From Palsa-504 sp963753195 (GTDB lineage Bacteria; Actinomycetota; Actinomycetes; Streptosporangiales; Streptosporangiaceae): a DNA stretch of 64,000 nt. Positions 53,334-61,268 of the stretch are shown in pieces. The stretch's first letter is position 1, and each line of letters starts with the position of its first letter. The notes under the pieces were generated by a model. The model did no database searches, was not told the origin of the DNA, and saw only the letters and a list, made by a program, of their open reading frames with translations. Position numbers and translations under genes: made by a program. The DNA lies in assembly GCA_963753195.1 (NCBI GenBank), contig CAVWBH010000009.1, positions 868,001 to 932,000 of the forward strand, in the 5' to 3' direction.

Positions 53334-55712
53334 TTACTCGGCTTGCTCGGCTTGCTCGGCTCGCTCGATGAGCTCCATGATGCGGTCCGGGGACATGGGC
53401 TGGTCGTAGAAGTTGATCCCGAGCGGGTACAGCGCGTCGCGGACCGCGTTGAGCACCGCGGCCGGGCCGGCGATGGCGCCGCCCTCGCCCAGGCCCTTGT
53501 GCCCGCCGGGGCTCAGCGCCGGGGTGACCACGTGCCCGTACTCCAGGTCCGGGACCTCGGCCGCGGTGGGCAGCAGGTAGTCCATGAACGTGGTCGTGGT
53601 CGGGTTGCCCGCGTCGTCGTAGCGGAAGTGCTCGTAGAGAACCCCGCCGATGGCCTGCACCACGCCGCCGGCGATCTGCCCCTCCACCACGTTCGGGTTG
53701 ATCATCTCGCCGCAGTCCTCGGAGATCACGTAGCGCAGGATCTCCACCATGCCGGTCTCCCGGTCGACCTCGACCGTCACCGCGTGGCAGGCGTTGGAGT
53801 ACATCCAGGCTGGTGCGTGGTACCGCGTGGAGATCTCCAGGCCCAGCTCGGCGCCCGGCGGCAGCGCGCCGGGGTTGAGCAGGTAGGCGGCCGCGGCGAT
53901 CTCGGCCAGCGTCACGCCCTTGCTCTCCGGGTCGCCCTTCACGTGGGCGGCGCTGTCGGTCATCTCCAGGTCGTTCGGGTCGATCTCCAGCATCTGCCCG
54001 GCGACGGCGAGGACCCGCTCCTTCATGGCCACCCCAGCGACATGCGCGGCCCCGCCGCCCACGCCGGCGGTCAGGCTGCCGCCGGTGATGAAGCCGTAGG
54101 GCGTGGAGTCCGTGTCGCCCTGGACGAAGCTCACGTCCTCGACCTTGACGCCCATCTCGTCGGCCACGATCTGGATCATGGTGGTGGCGATGCCCTGCCC
54201 GTGGCTGCCGGTGCCCATGTACACGCTGACCTTGCCGCTGGGCTCGATCCGGATGGTGGCCCCGGCTGAGCCGCCGGTGCCGCCGGCGGGCTGGGGCTCG
54301 ATGTACAGGGACAGCCCGATGCCGACCAGGCGGCCCTCGGCGCGGGCCTGCTCCTGGTCCTTGCGGAACTGCTCGTAGCCGATCAGTTCGGCCGCCTGCT
54401 CCAGGCACTCCTGCGGGCTGACCCCCTCGTACACCATCGACATCGGGTTGGTGTAGGGCAGCTCATCGCGGGAGATGACGTTCCGCCGGCGGAACTCCAG
54501 CGGGTCGATGCCCAGCTTGTGCGCAATGACGTCGACCATCTGCTCCCGGCCCGTGGTCTCCATCATCCACGGGCCCCGGTACGCGCACAGCCCGCAGGTG
54601 TTGGTGTAGACCGCTTGCCCGGAGTACGCCACCGACCCAGGGCCGGACCAGTGATACGGCCCGGGGAACACCTTGGAGGCCAGGCCCGCCTTCTGGCCGT
54701 TGCCGCCGCTCGGGTAGGCGCCCACGTTCTCGATGTGGTTCGCCCGGCCGGCCAGCAGCACGCCGTTCTCGTCGGTCGCGGCGATGATCTCCAGCGACTC
54801 CTGGCGGGCGTGCCCGCCGCTGATCAGGTTCTCGGCCCGGTCCTCGATCCACTTCACCGGCACGTCACCAAGGACCATGGCCGCCACCACGACGGCCTGC
54901 TCCTCCCGGGTGGGGAAGGCCTTCTGCCCGAACGACCCGCCCACATCGCGCATGACGATGTGAATGTCATCGGTGGGCAGGCCCAGCATCCGGGAGTAGA
55001 ACAGCCGCGCGTCATGCACGCCCTGGCAGGCCAGGACGATATCCAGCCGCTTGGCGCCGGCGTCCCACTCGGCGACCAGGCCGCGGGTCTCCATCGGCAC
55101 GCACACGTACCGGTGCTGGGTGAACGTCTCGTGGAACACGTGTGCCGCACTGTCCAGCAGCCCGTCCAGCTCGGGCGCTGCCCCGGGCGGCAGCATCGAG
55201 GACACGTTGCTGGGCAGCTCGCGATGGACCAGGGGGCTGCCCTCGGCCAGCGCCTGCTCCGCGGTCACCACCGGGTCGTCCGGCTCGATGTCCACGCTGA
55301 CCAGTTCCGCCGCGTCCTCGGCCAGGTACCGCGACTCGGCGACCACCATGGCGATCAGGTCGCCTACGTACCGCACATCGCCGTCACACAGCAGCCGCCG
55401 GGGAGTCTGGTCGGTGGCCGAGCCGCCCACCGTGGTCCTCGGGTTGATCTCGGCCGCGGTCAGCACCGCGATCACACCGGGCACCTGCCGGGCCTCGGTC
55501 ACGTCCAGGCCGGTGATCCGGCCCCGGGCGGTCTGGCTGCGCACGAAGGCCACGTGCACCGTGCCCGGCTTGTTGAGGTCATCGACGTACTGCCCGTGCC
55601 CGGTGATCATCCGCTGATCTTCCACACGCGGCATCCGCTTCCCGACAAACCGCGCCGCGGCCCCGGTCCCAGCCGCATCGGCCGACGCATCCTCATGTGA
55701 CGTCACAGGCAC
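53334..55712 (-). CDS. Xanthine dehydrogenase family molybdopterin-binding large subunit
   Basis: 792 residues of the CoxL/XdhB-type molybdenum hydroxylase large subunit. N-terminal ald_Xan_dh_C domain (RVEDQRMITGHGQYVDDL, about 28-46) and MoCo-binding domain. The active-site loop reads AYRGPW, not the AYRCSFR loop of form I CO dehydrogenase, so it is not a true CO dehydrogenase; the base Glu is in GLGEGGAIAGPAAVLNA near 745. The medium (FAD) and small (2Fe-2S) subunits normally encoded next to it are absent in this window, leaving it orphan. Substrate could be an aldehyde or N-heterocycle. Confidence 0.88.
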   Translation of the reverse strand: MPVTSHEDASADAAGTGAAARFVGKRMPRVEDQRMITGHGQYVDDLNKPGTVHVAFVRSQTARGRITGLDVTEARQVPGVIAVLTAAEINPRTTVGGSATDQTPRRLLCDGDVRYVGDLIAMVVAESRYLAEDAAELVSVDIEPDDPVVTAEQALAEGSPLVHRELPSNVSSMLPPGAAPELDGLLDSAAHVFHETFTQHRYVCVPMETRGLVAEWDAGAKRLDIVLACQGVHDARLFYSRMLGLPTDDIHIVMRDVGGSFGQKAFPTREEQAVVVAAMVLGDVPVKWIEDRAENLISGGHARQESLEIIAATDENGVLLAGRANHIENVGAYPSGGNGQKAGLASKVFPGPYHWSGPGSVAYSGQAVYTNTCGLCAYRGPWMMETTGREQMVDVIAHKLGIDPLEFRRRNVISRDELPYTNPMSMVYEGVSPQECLEQAAELIGYEQFRKDQEQARAEGRLVGIGLSLYIEPQPAGGTGGSAGATIRIEPSGKVSVYMGTGSHGQGIATTMIQIVADEMGVKVEDVSFVQGDTDSTPYGFITGGSLTAGVGGGAAHVAGVAMKERVLAVAGQMLEIDPNDLEMTDSAAHVKGDPESKGVTLAEIAAAAYLLNPGALPPGAELGLEISTRYHAPAWMYSNACHAVTVEVDRETGMVEILRYVISEDCGEMINPNVVEGQIAGGVVQAIGGVLYEHFRYDDAGNPTTTTFMDYLLPTAAEVPDLEYGHVVTPALSPGGHKGLGEGGAIAGPAAVLNAVRDALYPLGINFYDQPMSPDRIMELIERAEQAEQAE

Positions 55713-56067
55713 CGTATCCGTGCTAATTGGTGGCTCCCTTCGTTACTGTCCCTGTTTCGAGCATAAGCCCGGGTCCAGTCCCGGCTTACCGTGGCGTTCC
55801 TCACCCCGGTGCGGTGCGGCGATCGGGGCCTGGGATAGCCGTGTGGCGCGGCATCCCCGGGCTCGGCGGGCCTGGAATCATCATCGTGGATCACTACTGC
55901 CCGCCTGGGGGCAGTAGTGATCCACGATGATGCGCACGGCACATGTGCGGGACAGGTGAGGGCGCTGAGGTGAGGCTGGTGGCGGCACGGCGGGACCGGC
56001 CCGGGCGAACGGAGCTTGCGCGGTGGCGGCGCGGTCGTGGTGACATGACAGGGCTGGGCGGCTACGG
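55713..56067. other. 355-bp intergenic region with family A palindrome
   Basis: Between two minus-strand genes: upstream of the molybdenum hydroxylase and downstream of the small membrane protein. Contains the family A palindrome at 55879-55932. No gene is supported. Confidence 0.6.
55879..55932. repeat. Near-perfect palindrome, family A copy 2
   Basis: Arms 55879-55902 and 55909-55932 (24 bp each) are exact complements around a 6-base loop. It shares TCGTGGATC and TACTGCCC with the palindrome at 800-849; where the copies differ (CGTTA versus CACTA), the opposite arm changes in parallel, so pairing is kept. Confidence 0.85.
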
Positions 56068-56268
56068 CTACGGCCGGGGCCGGGGCCGCCGGAGGGCGGC
56101 CGCGAGCAGGGCCAGGCCGGCCAGGGCGATGAGCGGGCCGGCGACGGCCCAGATGGTGGTGCCGGACATGAAACTGCCGCCGATGACGCCGACGCCCTGG
56201 AGGGCGAAGATGACGCCGGCCAGAGTGACGAGCAATCCCGCGGCGGCGAGGAGGACGCGGGGGATCAT
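56068..56268 (-). CDS. Small two-helix membrane protein
   Basis: 66 residues with two hydrophobic helices (about 5-27 and 36-60) and a basic Arg/Pro C-terminus, giving a topology with the tail inside. No known family recognised. It overlaps the M20 peptidase stop by 4 bases (ATGA), supporting a real coupled gene. Confidence 0.7.
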   Translation of the reverse strand: MIPRVLLAAAGLLVTLAGVIFALQGVGVIGGSFMSGTTIWAVAGPLIALAGLALLAAALRRPRPRP

Positions 56269-57608
56269 GGCCGTCCGAGGGAGCGCAGCAGCAGGGCCTC
56301 AGCCAGGCAGGCGCGCCCGAACGTCGGCAGGTGCAGGCTCTCGTTGGCGCCGTGCGCTCGGGTGTCGGGGTCCTCGACCCCGGTGACCAGGATCTCCGCC
56401 CCGGGGTGCCGCGCGGCGTAGGCCGTGATGAACGGGATGGTGCCGCCCGCGCCGATATCCACGGCGGGCCGGCCCCAGGCCTGCGCCAGGGCCTCGCGCG
56501 CGGCCCGCGCGGCAGCGCCGCCGGGCGGGGCGGCGAAGGGCGCGGCCGCGGCCCCGGGCCGGACCGTGACCTGCGCCCCCCATGGCGCGTGCGCGTGCAG
56601 GTGCGCGGCCAGCGCGTCGCGGGCCCGGGCCGCGTCGTCGCCGGGCGCCACGCGCAGGCTCACGCAGGCCCGGGCGGCGGGGGTCAGGGTGTTGGAGGCC
56701 TGGTCCACCGGGGGCGCGTCGATGCCGATGACGGTGATCGACGGAGCGGCCCACAGCCGGTCGGTGAGGCCGCCGGTACCGGTGAGCCGCACCCCGTCGA
56801 GCAGGCCGGCGTCGGCGCGCAGCTGCGTCTCGGTCAGGTCGAGCGGATCGGCCGTGCCGCGGGTCAGGCCGGCCACGGCCACGTCGCCGCGCTCGTCGTG
56901 CAGCGTGGCCAGCAGCCGGCACAGGCAGGTCAGCGCGTCCGGGACCGGGCCGCCGTACAGGCCGCTGTGCACGGCATGGTCGAGCGTCCGCACCTCCACC
57001 GTGACGCTGGCCGCGCCGCGCAGCGTGGTCGTCAGCGACGGCACGTCCGCCGCCCAGTTCGCCGCGTCCGTGAACACCACCACGTCGGCGCCCAGCCGGC
57101 CGGCGTAGGAGTCCAGGAACGCCTCCAGCGTGGGCGAGCCGATCTCCTCCTCCCCCTCGACCAGCACGATGACCCCGACCGGCAGCTCATCGCCGAAGGC
57201 CCGCAGCGCGGCCAGGTGCACCGCGATGCCAGCCTTGTCATCGGCGGCGCCGCGGCCGTACAGGCGGCCGTCCCGCTCGGCCGGCTGGAACGGGCCGCTG
57301 TCCCAGGCGGCGGGGTCGCCGGGGGGCTGGACGTCGTGATGCGCGTACAGCAGGACGGTGGGCGCGCCGGGCGGGGCGGCCCGGCGGCCCAGCACGGCCG
57401 GCTGCCCGCCCGGGACGGTGAGGATATCGACCCCGGCCAGGCCGGCCGAGGCCAGCAGCGAGGCGACGTCGCGGGCGCTGCGGGCCAGGTGCGGCGCGGC
57501 GCCCGGGTCGGCCGACACCGACGGGATCCGGACCAGGTGCTCCAGGTCGGCGCGGGCCGACGGGAGAACCCGGCGGACGGCCTCGCTGAGCTGCTCGGGC
57601 GCGGTCAT
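56265..57608 (-). CDS. M20/M25/M40 family metallo-dipeptidase
   Basis: 447 residues, zinc dipeptidase fold. Zinc ligands and catalytic residues: LLYAHHDVQPPGD (His, Asp), GRGAADDKAG (bridging Asp), LVEGEEEIGSP (Glu base and ligand), then a dimerisation domain with HSGLYGGPVPDA and the final GGTIPFI and ESLHLPTF. Cleaves dipeptides or a related amide; secretion signal absent, so cytoplasmic. Forms an operon with the small membrane protein. Confidence 0.9.
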   Translation of the reverse strand: MTAPEQLSEAVRRVLPSARADLEHLVRIPSVSADPGAAPHLARSARDVASLLASAGLAGVDILTVPGGQPAVLGRRAAPPGAPTVLLYAHHDVQPPGDPAAWDSGPFQPAERDGRLYGRGAADDKAGIAVHLAALRAFGDELPVGVIVLVEGEEEIGSPTLEAFLDSYAGRLGADVVVFTDAANWAADVPSLTTTLRGAASVTVEVRTLDHAVHSGLYGGPVPDALTCLCRLLATLHDERGDVAVAGLTRGTADPLDLTETQLRADAGLLDGVRLTGTGGLTDRLWAAPSITVIGIDAPPVDQASNTLTPAARACVSLRVAPGDDAARARDALAAHLHAHAPWGAQVTVRPGAAAAPFAAPPGGAAARAAREALAQAWGRPAVDIGAGGTIPFITAYAARHPGAEILVTGVEDPDTRAHGANESLHLPTFGRACLAEALLLRSLGRP

Positions 57609-57640
57609 GGTCTGGACGTTACCTCAGGCCGCGGTGGCGC

Positions 57641-58867
57641 TCAGCGCAAATCCGGGCGGCCGTGCAGCTGTCGCGGCACGGTGGCCGGCTCGAGCCGGCC
57701 GGGCGGCGCCGGCCAGCCTGGCGACGATGGCCGGCGCGGCTCCGCGAACACGGCGCGAGCGGCGTGGCTGAGACCTCGCGCGAGCACCTGGTGAGCCTCA
57801 TCATGGGCGAGCATTTTCGCCGGAGCCAGCGCGAGCGGGTGCAGCCCGGTCACTGCCCCGGCGGCGACGCCGACCATCTCGCAGAACGGGACCTCCGGTC
57901 CCGGCGGCACTGTCACGGGCGGCAGCGTCACCGGCGGCACTGTCACCGGCGGCACTGTCACTGGCTGCAGGATGAGGTCAGCGCTGGGGGCAGCCCCGGT
58001 CGCCGCGGCCGGCCCTGGGAGCCGTATCTCGGACCCGATGGCCTCAAGCGGCGCGGCCAGGAGCGTGATGACGCCAGTACCGATGCGGTCGCACACCTCG
58101 GCCGCGGTGGTTTCGGGAAACGTGTCGCGGGTGATCCATCGTTCGGTGATCGTCGCGAAGCCCGGATCATCCCACCGGGCGGCGGCATAGTCCGAGGCGG
58201 CTTGGGCCAGCCGGTCCCTGAAACCCGGGTCGCTTTCCGCGCGGGTGATGGCGGCGAGCCCGTCGCCGAGGTCACCGAGCTGCCCGGGCGGCAGTTCGGC
58301 CACGCGGCGTTCGATCAGTGCGGCGACCCCATCGGCGGCGGACCGGTCGCCGGAAAGGGACCGGTCGGCGGGAAGGGACCGGTCGGCGGGAAGGGATTGC
58401 GCTGGGGCGCGGGTCAGGGAGAACTGGAGCCGGGCTACGTACAGCCGCCCGGGCACGGCCGCCTGCGGCTCGGGCTCCGCGCCGGCGTGCGCGGCCAGCC
58501 GCCGCAGGCTGCCGCTCAGCTGGTCCTGCTGCGCGCCGATCTGCTCGCCGCGGCGCTTGATCTCGTCAAGCTCGGCCAGGAACCGGTTGGCCATGCTCGA
58601 AATCCGGCTGTCCGCATGATCCAGCCGTCCCTGGATCTTCCTTCCGTCCAGCCGCTGCTCGTCCCGGTCGCGGTGCAGGTCCTCGGTGATGGCCCGGAGC
58701 TGCCGCCGCAGATCATCCGCGGTCACCAGGATCTGCTCGCGGAGGGTGGTGACGGCTTCGTCGATCAGCGGGGCGGTGGTCTGCCTGGTGCGCTTGTTGA
58801 ACGTGAGGGCCACGTACAGCCCGGTGGCAGCGACCACGACAATGGCCGCTATCAGCACGTATTCCAT
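57641..58867 (-). CDS. Membrane-anchored coiled-coil protein, function unknown
   Basis: 408 residues: one N-terminal membrane helix (3-22), a coiled coil (about 30-130: LIDEAVTTLREQI; RLDHADSRISSMANRFLAELDEIKRRGEQIGAQQDQL), a hexapeptide repeat SLPADR (about 165-185), a globular part (190-295), a VTVPP pentapeptide repeat (about 305-325) and a Pro-rich end. No family recognised. It follows the WD40 gene by 10 bases on the same strand, so the two are probably one operon and may form one membrane complex. Confidence 0.68.
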   Translation of the reverse strand: MEYVLIAAIVVVAATGLYVALTFNKRTRQTTAPLIDEAVTTLREQILVTADDLRRQLRAITEDLHRDRDEQRLDGRKIQGRLDHADSRISSMANRFLAELDEIKRRGEQIGAQQDQLSGSLRRLAAHAGAEPEPQAAVPGRLYVARLQFSLTRAPAQSLPADRSLPADRSLSGDRSAADGVAALIERRVAELPPGQLGDLGDGLAAITRAESDPGFRDRLAQAASDYAAARWDDPGFATITERWITRDTFPETTAAEVCDRIGTGVITLLAAPLEAIGSEIRLPGPAAATGAAPSADLILQPVTVPPVTVPPVTLPPVTVPPGPEVPFCEMVGVAAGAVTGLHPLALAPAKMLAHDEAHQVLARGLSHAARAVFAEPRRPSSPGWPAPPGRLEPATVPRQLHGRPDLR

Positions 58868-58877
58868 CAGCCTCCTC

Positions 58878-59993
58878 CTAGCGCTGCCTCGCGAGCCAGA
58901 TCCCGCGCGTGGTCACCAACGCGGCCGATGCCGAAAGAGCGATAGCCGCCGCGGCGGCCGCCACGATGATCCAGAAACCGCGGCCCCGGCCCCCGGGCAG
59001 GCTGGAGCCCGCGTTCCACAGGTGAACGGCGCCGTCGGCACCGGCACCAGCCAGCCTGCCGCCTGCGCTGAACGCCACCGCGTTCACCGCGCTGCCGACC
59101 TGCAACGGCGGCCCAGCCGGGCGGCCGGTCGCCGTGTTCCACAGCCGAATCTTGCCATCCGCGTCGGCGCTGGCCAGCAGGGTGCCGTCCGGACTGAACG
59201 CCACCGCGTTGACGGCAGTCCGGCCAGGCCACGGGGAGCCGACCGGCTGACCGGTCAACGGGTTCCACAGCCGGATCTCGCCGCTCGCGTAGCCACCGGC
59301 CAGCAACGTGCCATCCGGACTGAACGCCACCGCGTCCACGGCACTGCCGCCCGGCCACGGCGAGCCGACCGGCAGGCCGGTGAACGGATTCCACAGCCGG
59401 ATCTCGCCGCTCGCGTAGCCACCGGCCAGCAACGTGCCATCCGGACTGAACGCCACCGCGTACACGGCACTCCCGCCCGGCAACGGGGAGCCGACCGGCA
59501 GGCCGGTCAGCGGATTCCACAGCCGGATGTCGCCACCAGCGTCGGCGCTGGCCAGCAGCGTGTCGCCCGGGCTGAACGCCACCCCGTTCACGGCACTACC
59601 GGCCTGCAACGGCGAGTGGACCGGCTGGCCGGTGGCCGGGTTCCACAGCCGGACCTCGCCGTCGGCGTAGCCGCCGGCCAGCAGCGTGCCGTCCGGGCTG
59701 AACGCCACCGCGTGCACGGCACTGCCCGCCTGCATCGGCGAGCGGGCCGCCCGCCCGGTCGCCACGTCCCACAGCCGGATCGCGCCGTCACCGTAGCCGA
59801 CGGCCAGCAGCGTGCCGTCGGGGCTGAAGGCCACGCCCGTCGCGCCGGATGAACCGGACGCCAGGGCGTCGCCGCGGGCGGCGGCGGGGGCGGCTAGGGC
59901 GCCGATGGCCAGGGCCGCGACGACGAGGGCCAGGAAGCCAGCGCCAACTGAGTGCCGCCGGTGGCGGGTACGACACGGGGCGCGATCGGCCAT
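58878..59993 (-). CDS. Seven-bladed WD40 repeat protein with N-terminal signal and C-terminal membrane anchor
   Basis: 371 residues: basic N-terminus with a hydrophobic segment and AxA site (about 15-40), seven consecutive 42-residue WD40 repeats (pattern AVxAVAFSPDGTLLAxGxxxGxIRLWNPxTG), giving a complete propeller from about 48 to 330, then a C-terminal membrane helix FWIIVAAAAAAIALSASAAL. The topology suggests a propeller outside the membrane. Repeats 4 and 5 are nearly identical at DNA level, 126 bases apart. Partners and function unknown; the downstream coiled-coil gene is the likely partner. Confidence 0.82.
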   Translation of the reverse strand: MADRAPCRTRHRRHSVGAGFLALVVAALAIGALAAPAAARGDALASGSSGATGVAFSPDGTLLAVGYGDGAIRLWDVATGRAARSPMQAGSAVHAVAFSPDGTLLAGGYADGEVRLWNPATGQPVHSPLQAGSAVNGVAFSPGDTLLASADAGGDIRLWNPLTGLPVGSPLPGGSAVYAVAFSPDGTLLAGGYASGEIRLWNPFTGLPVGSPWPGGSAVDAVAFSPDGTLLAGGYASGEIRLWNPLTGQPVGSPWPGRTAVNAVAFSPDGTLLASADADGKIRLWNTATGRPAGPPLQVGSAVNAVAFSAGGRLAGAGADGAVHLWNAGSSLPGGRGRGFWIIVAAAAAAIALSASAALVTTRGIWLARQR

Positions 59994-60084
59994 ACCCCGA
60001 TCTCACCACTAACGACGCGCTGTGGCGAGTCGCTGACTGACAGGCGTAACCGGGGGCCTGCCCCGCCCGGCTACCATTCCGGGC

Positions 60085-61236
60085 ATGAACGCGCAGGACA
60101 AGCTGGCCATCGACCGGCTCCGGGACCGAACGCCGCTGGACAGCGCGACGGTGGACCGCTTCCTGGCCCGGCACGAGGTGCCGATCGTCGAGGGAGCCCG
60201 CTGCACGTTCCTGTACCGGGGCGAGGCCGAGGAGGTGGCACTGGTCCACCGGATGTTCGGGCGGCCCGACCACCTGCCGCTGCGCCGGCTGCCCGGGACC
60301 GACCTGTGGTACCTGGTCATGGAGCTGCCCGGCGGGTCCCGGGTCGAGTACCAGCTGGAGGTGGCCCGCGGCGGGCAGCGCGAGCAGATCAACGACCCGC
60401 TGAACCCCCGGTTGGCCAGGAGCCCGCTGGGCAGTTCGTCGGTCCTGTACGCGGCCGGGCACGAGATACCGGACTGGACGCGGCCCGACCCCGAGGCCCG
60501 GCCCGGATCGCTAGCGGAGATGGTGGTGGCCAGCCGCGCGTTGCGCCGGGACTGCCGGGTCACGCTCTACCGGCCGGCCCGGTTCCGCCGGTCGGCCCGG
60601 TACCCGCTGCTGATCGTGCACGACGGCGGGGATTACCTGGAGTTCGCGCAGGCCAAGACGATCCTGGACAACCTCATCCACCGCCTGGACATAGCCGAGC
60701 TCGTCGCGGCGTTCGTGTATCCGGGTGACCGGCTGGCCGAGTACGCCGACTCCCCCGCGCACGCCCAGTACCTGACCGGGGAGCTGCTGCCCCAGCTGGA
60801 GGCGGAGCTCCCGCTGGCCGGCGCGCCGTCCGGGCGGTGCCTGATGGGCGCCAGCTTCGGCGCGGTGGCGTCGCTGAGCACCGCGGACCGCCACCCCGAG
60901 GTATACGGATCGCTGCTGTTGCAGTCCGGATCGTTCGTCTTCACCGGGATCGGGAATGAGGACGACGGCAGGCCTGTGTTCGGGCCGGTGGTGCGGTTCA
61001 TGAACCGCTACCGGGCCAACCCGCAGCCGGTCGCGGGCCGGCTGTTCGTCAGCTGCGGCGAGTACGAGCCGCTGATAACGGTGAACCGGTCCATGGCCGG
61101 GGTGTTCGAGGCGGCGGGCATGTCCGTCCGCTACGTGGAGACGCCCGACGGGCACAGCTGGGAGAACTGGCGTGACCAGCTGCGGGCCGGGCTGTCCTGG
61201 ATCTTCCCCGGACCGCGGAAGTCCTACTCTGAGTGA
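60085..61236 (+). CDS. Enterochelin-esterase-like alpha/beta hydrolase
   Basis: 383 residues of the esterase D/Fes type. N-terminal beta-rich region (to about 150: CTFLYRGEAEEVALVHRMFG, LWYLVMELPGGSRVEYQLEV) resembling the Fes/CBM48-like domain, then the esterase domain (RVTLYRPARFRRSARYPLLIVHDGGDY), nucleophile Ser in MGASFGAVASLS (about 253-264) and catalytic His in TPDGHSWENWRDQL (about 353-366). No signal peptide. No siderophore cluster is nearby, so the ester substrate is unknown. Same strand as otsA, 32 bases upstream. Confidence 0.85.
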   Translation: MNAQDKLAIDRLRDRTPLDSATVDRFLARHEVPIVEGARCTFLYRGEAEEVALVHRMFGRPDHLPLRRLPGTDLWYLVMELPGGSRVEYQLEVARGGQREQINDPLNPRLARSPLGSSSVLYAAGHEIPDWTRPDPEARPGSLAEMVVASRALRRDCRVTLYRPARFRRSARYPLLIVHDGGDYLEFAQAKTILDNLIHRLDIAELVAAFVYPGDRLAEYADSPAHAQYLTGELLPQLEAELPLAGAPSGRCLMGASFGAVASLSTADRHPEVYGSLLLQSGSFVFTGIGNEDDGRPVFGPVVRFMNRYRANPQPVAGRLFVSCGEYEPLITVNRSMAGVFEAAGMSVRYVETPDGHSWENWRDQLRAGLSWIFPGPRKSYSE

Positions 61237-61268
61237 GCGGCGCTCCTTAGCGTCCTAAGGTGGAAGGG

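Noticed and set aside
53334..55712. CO dehydrogenase large subunit (CoxL form I)
   Set aside because: The active-site loop is AYRGPW and not AYRCSFR, and CoxM/CoxS are absent.
58878..59993. Repeat array at the WD40 gene as a non-coding repeat
   Set aside because: The 126-base periodicity is that of WD40 blades in an intact frame.
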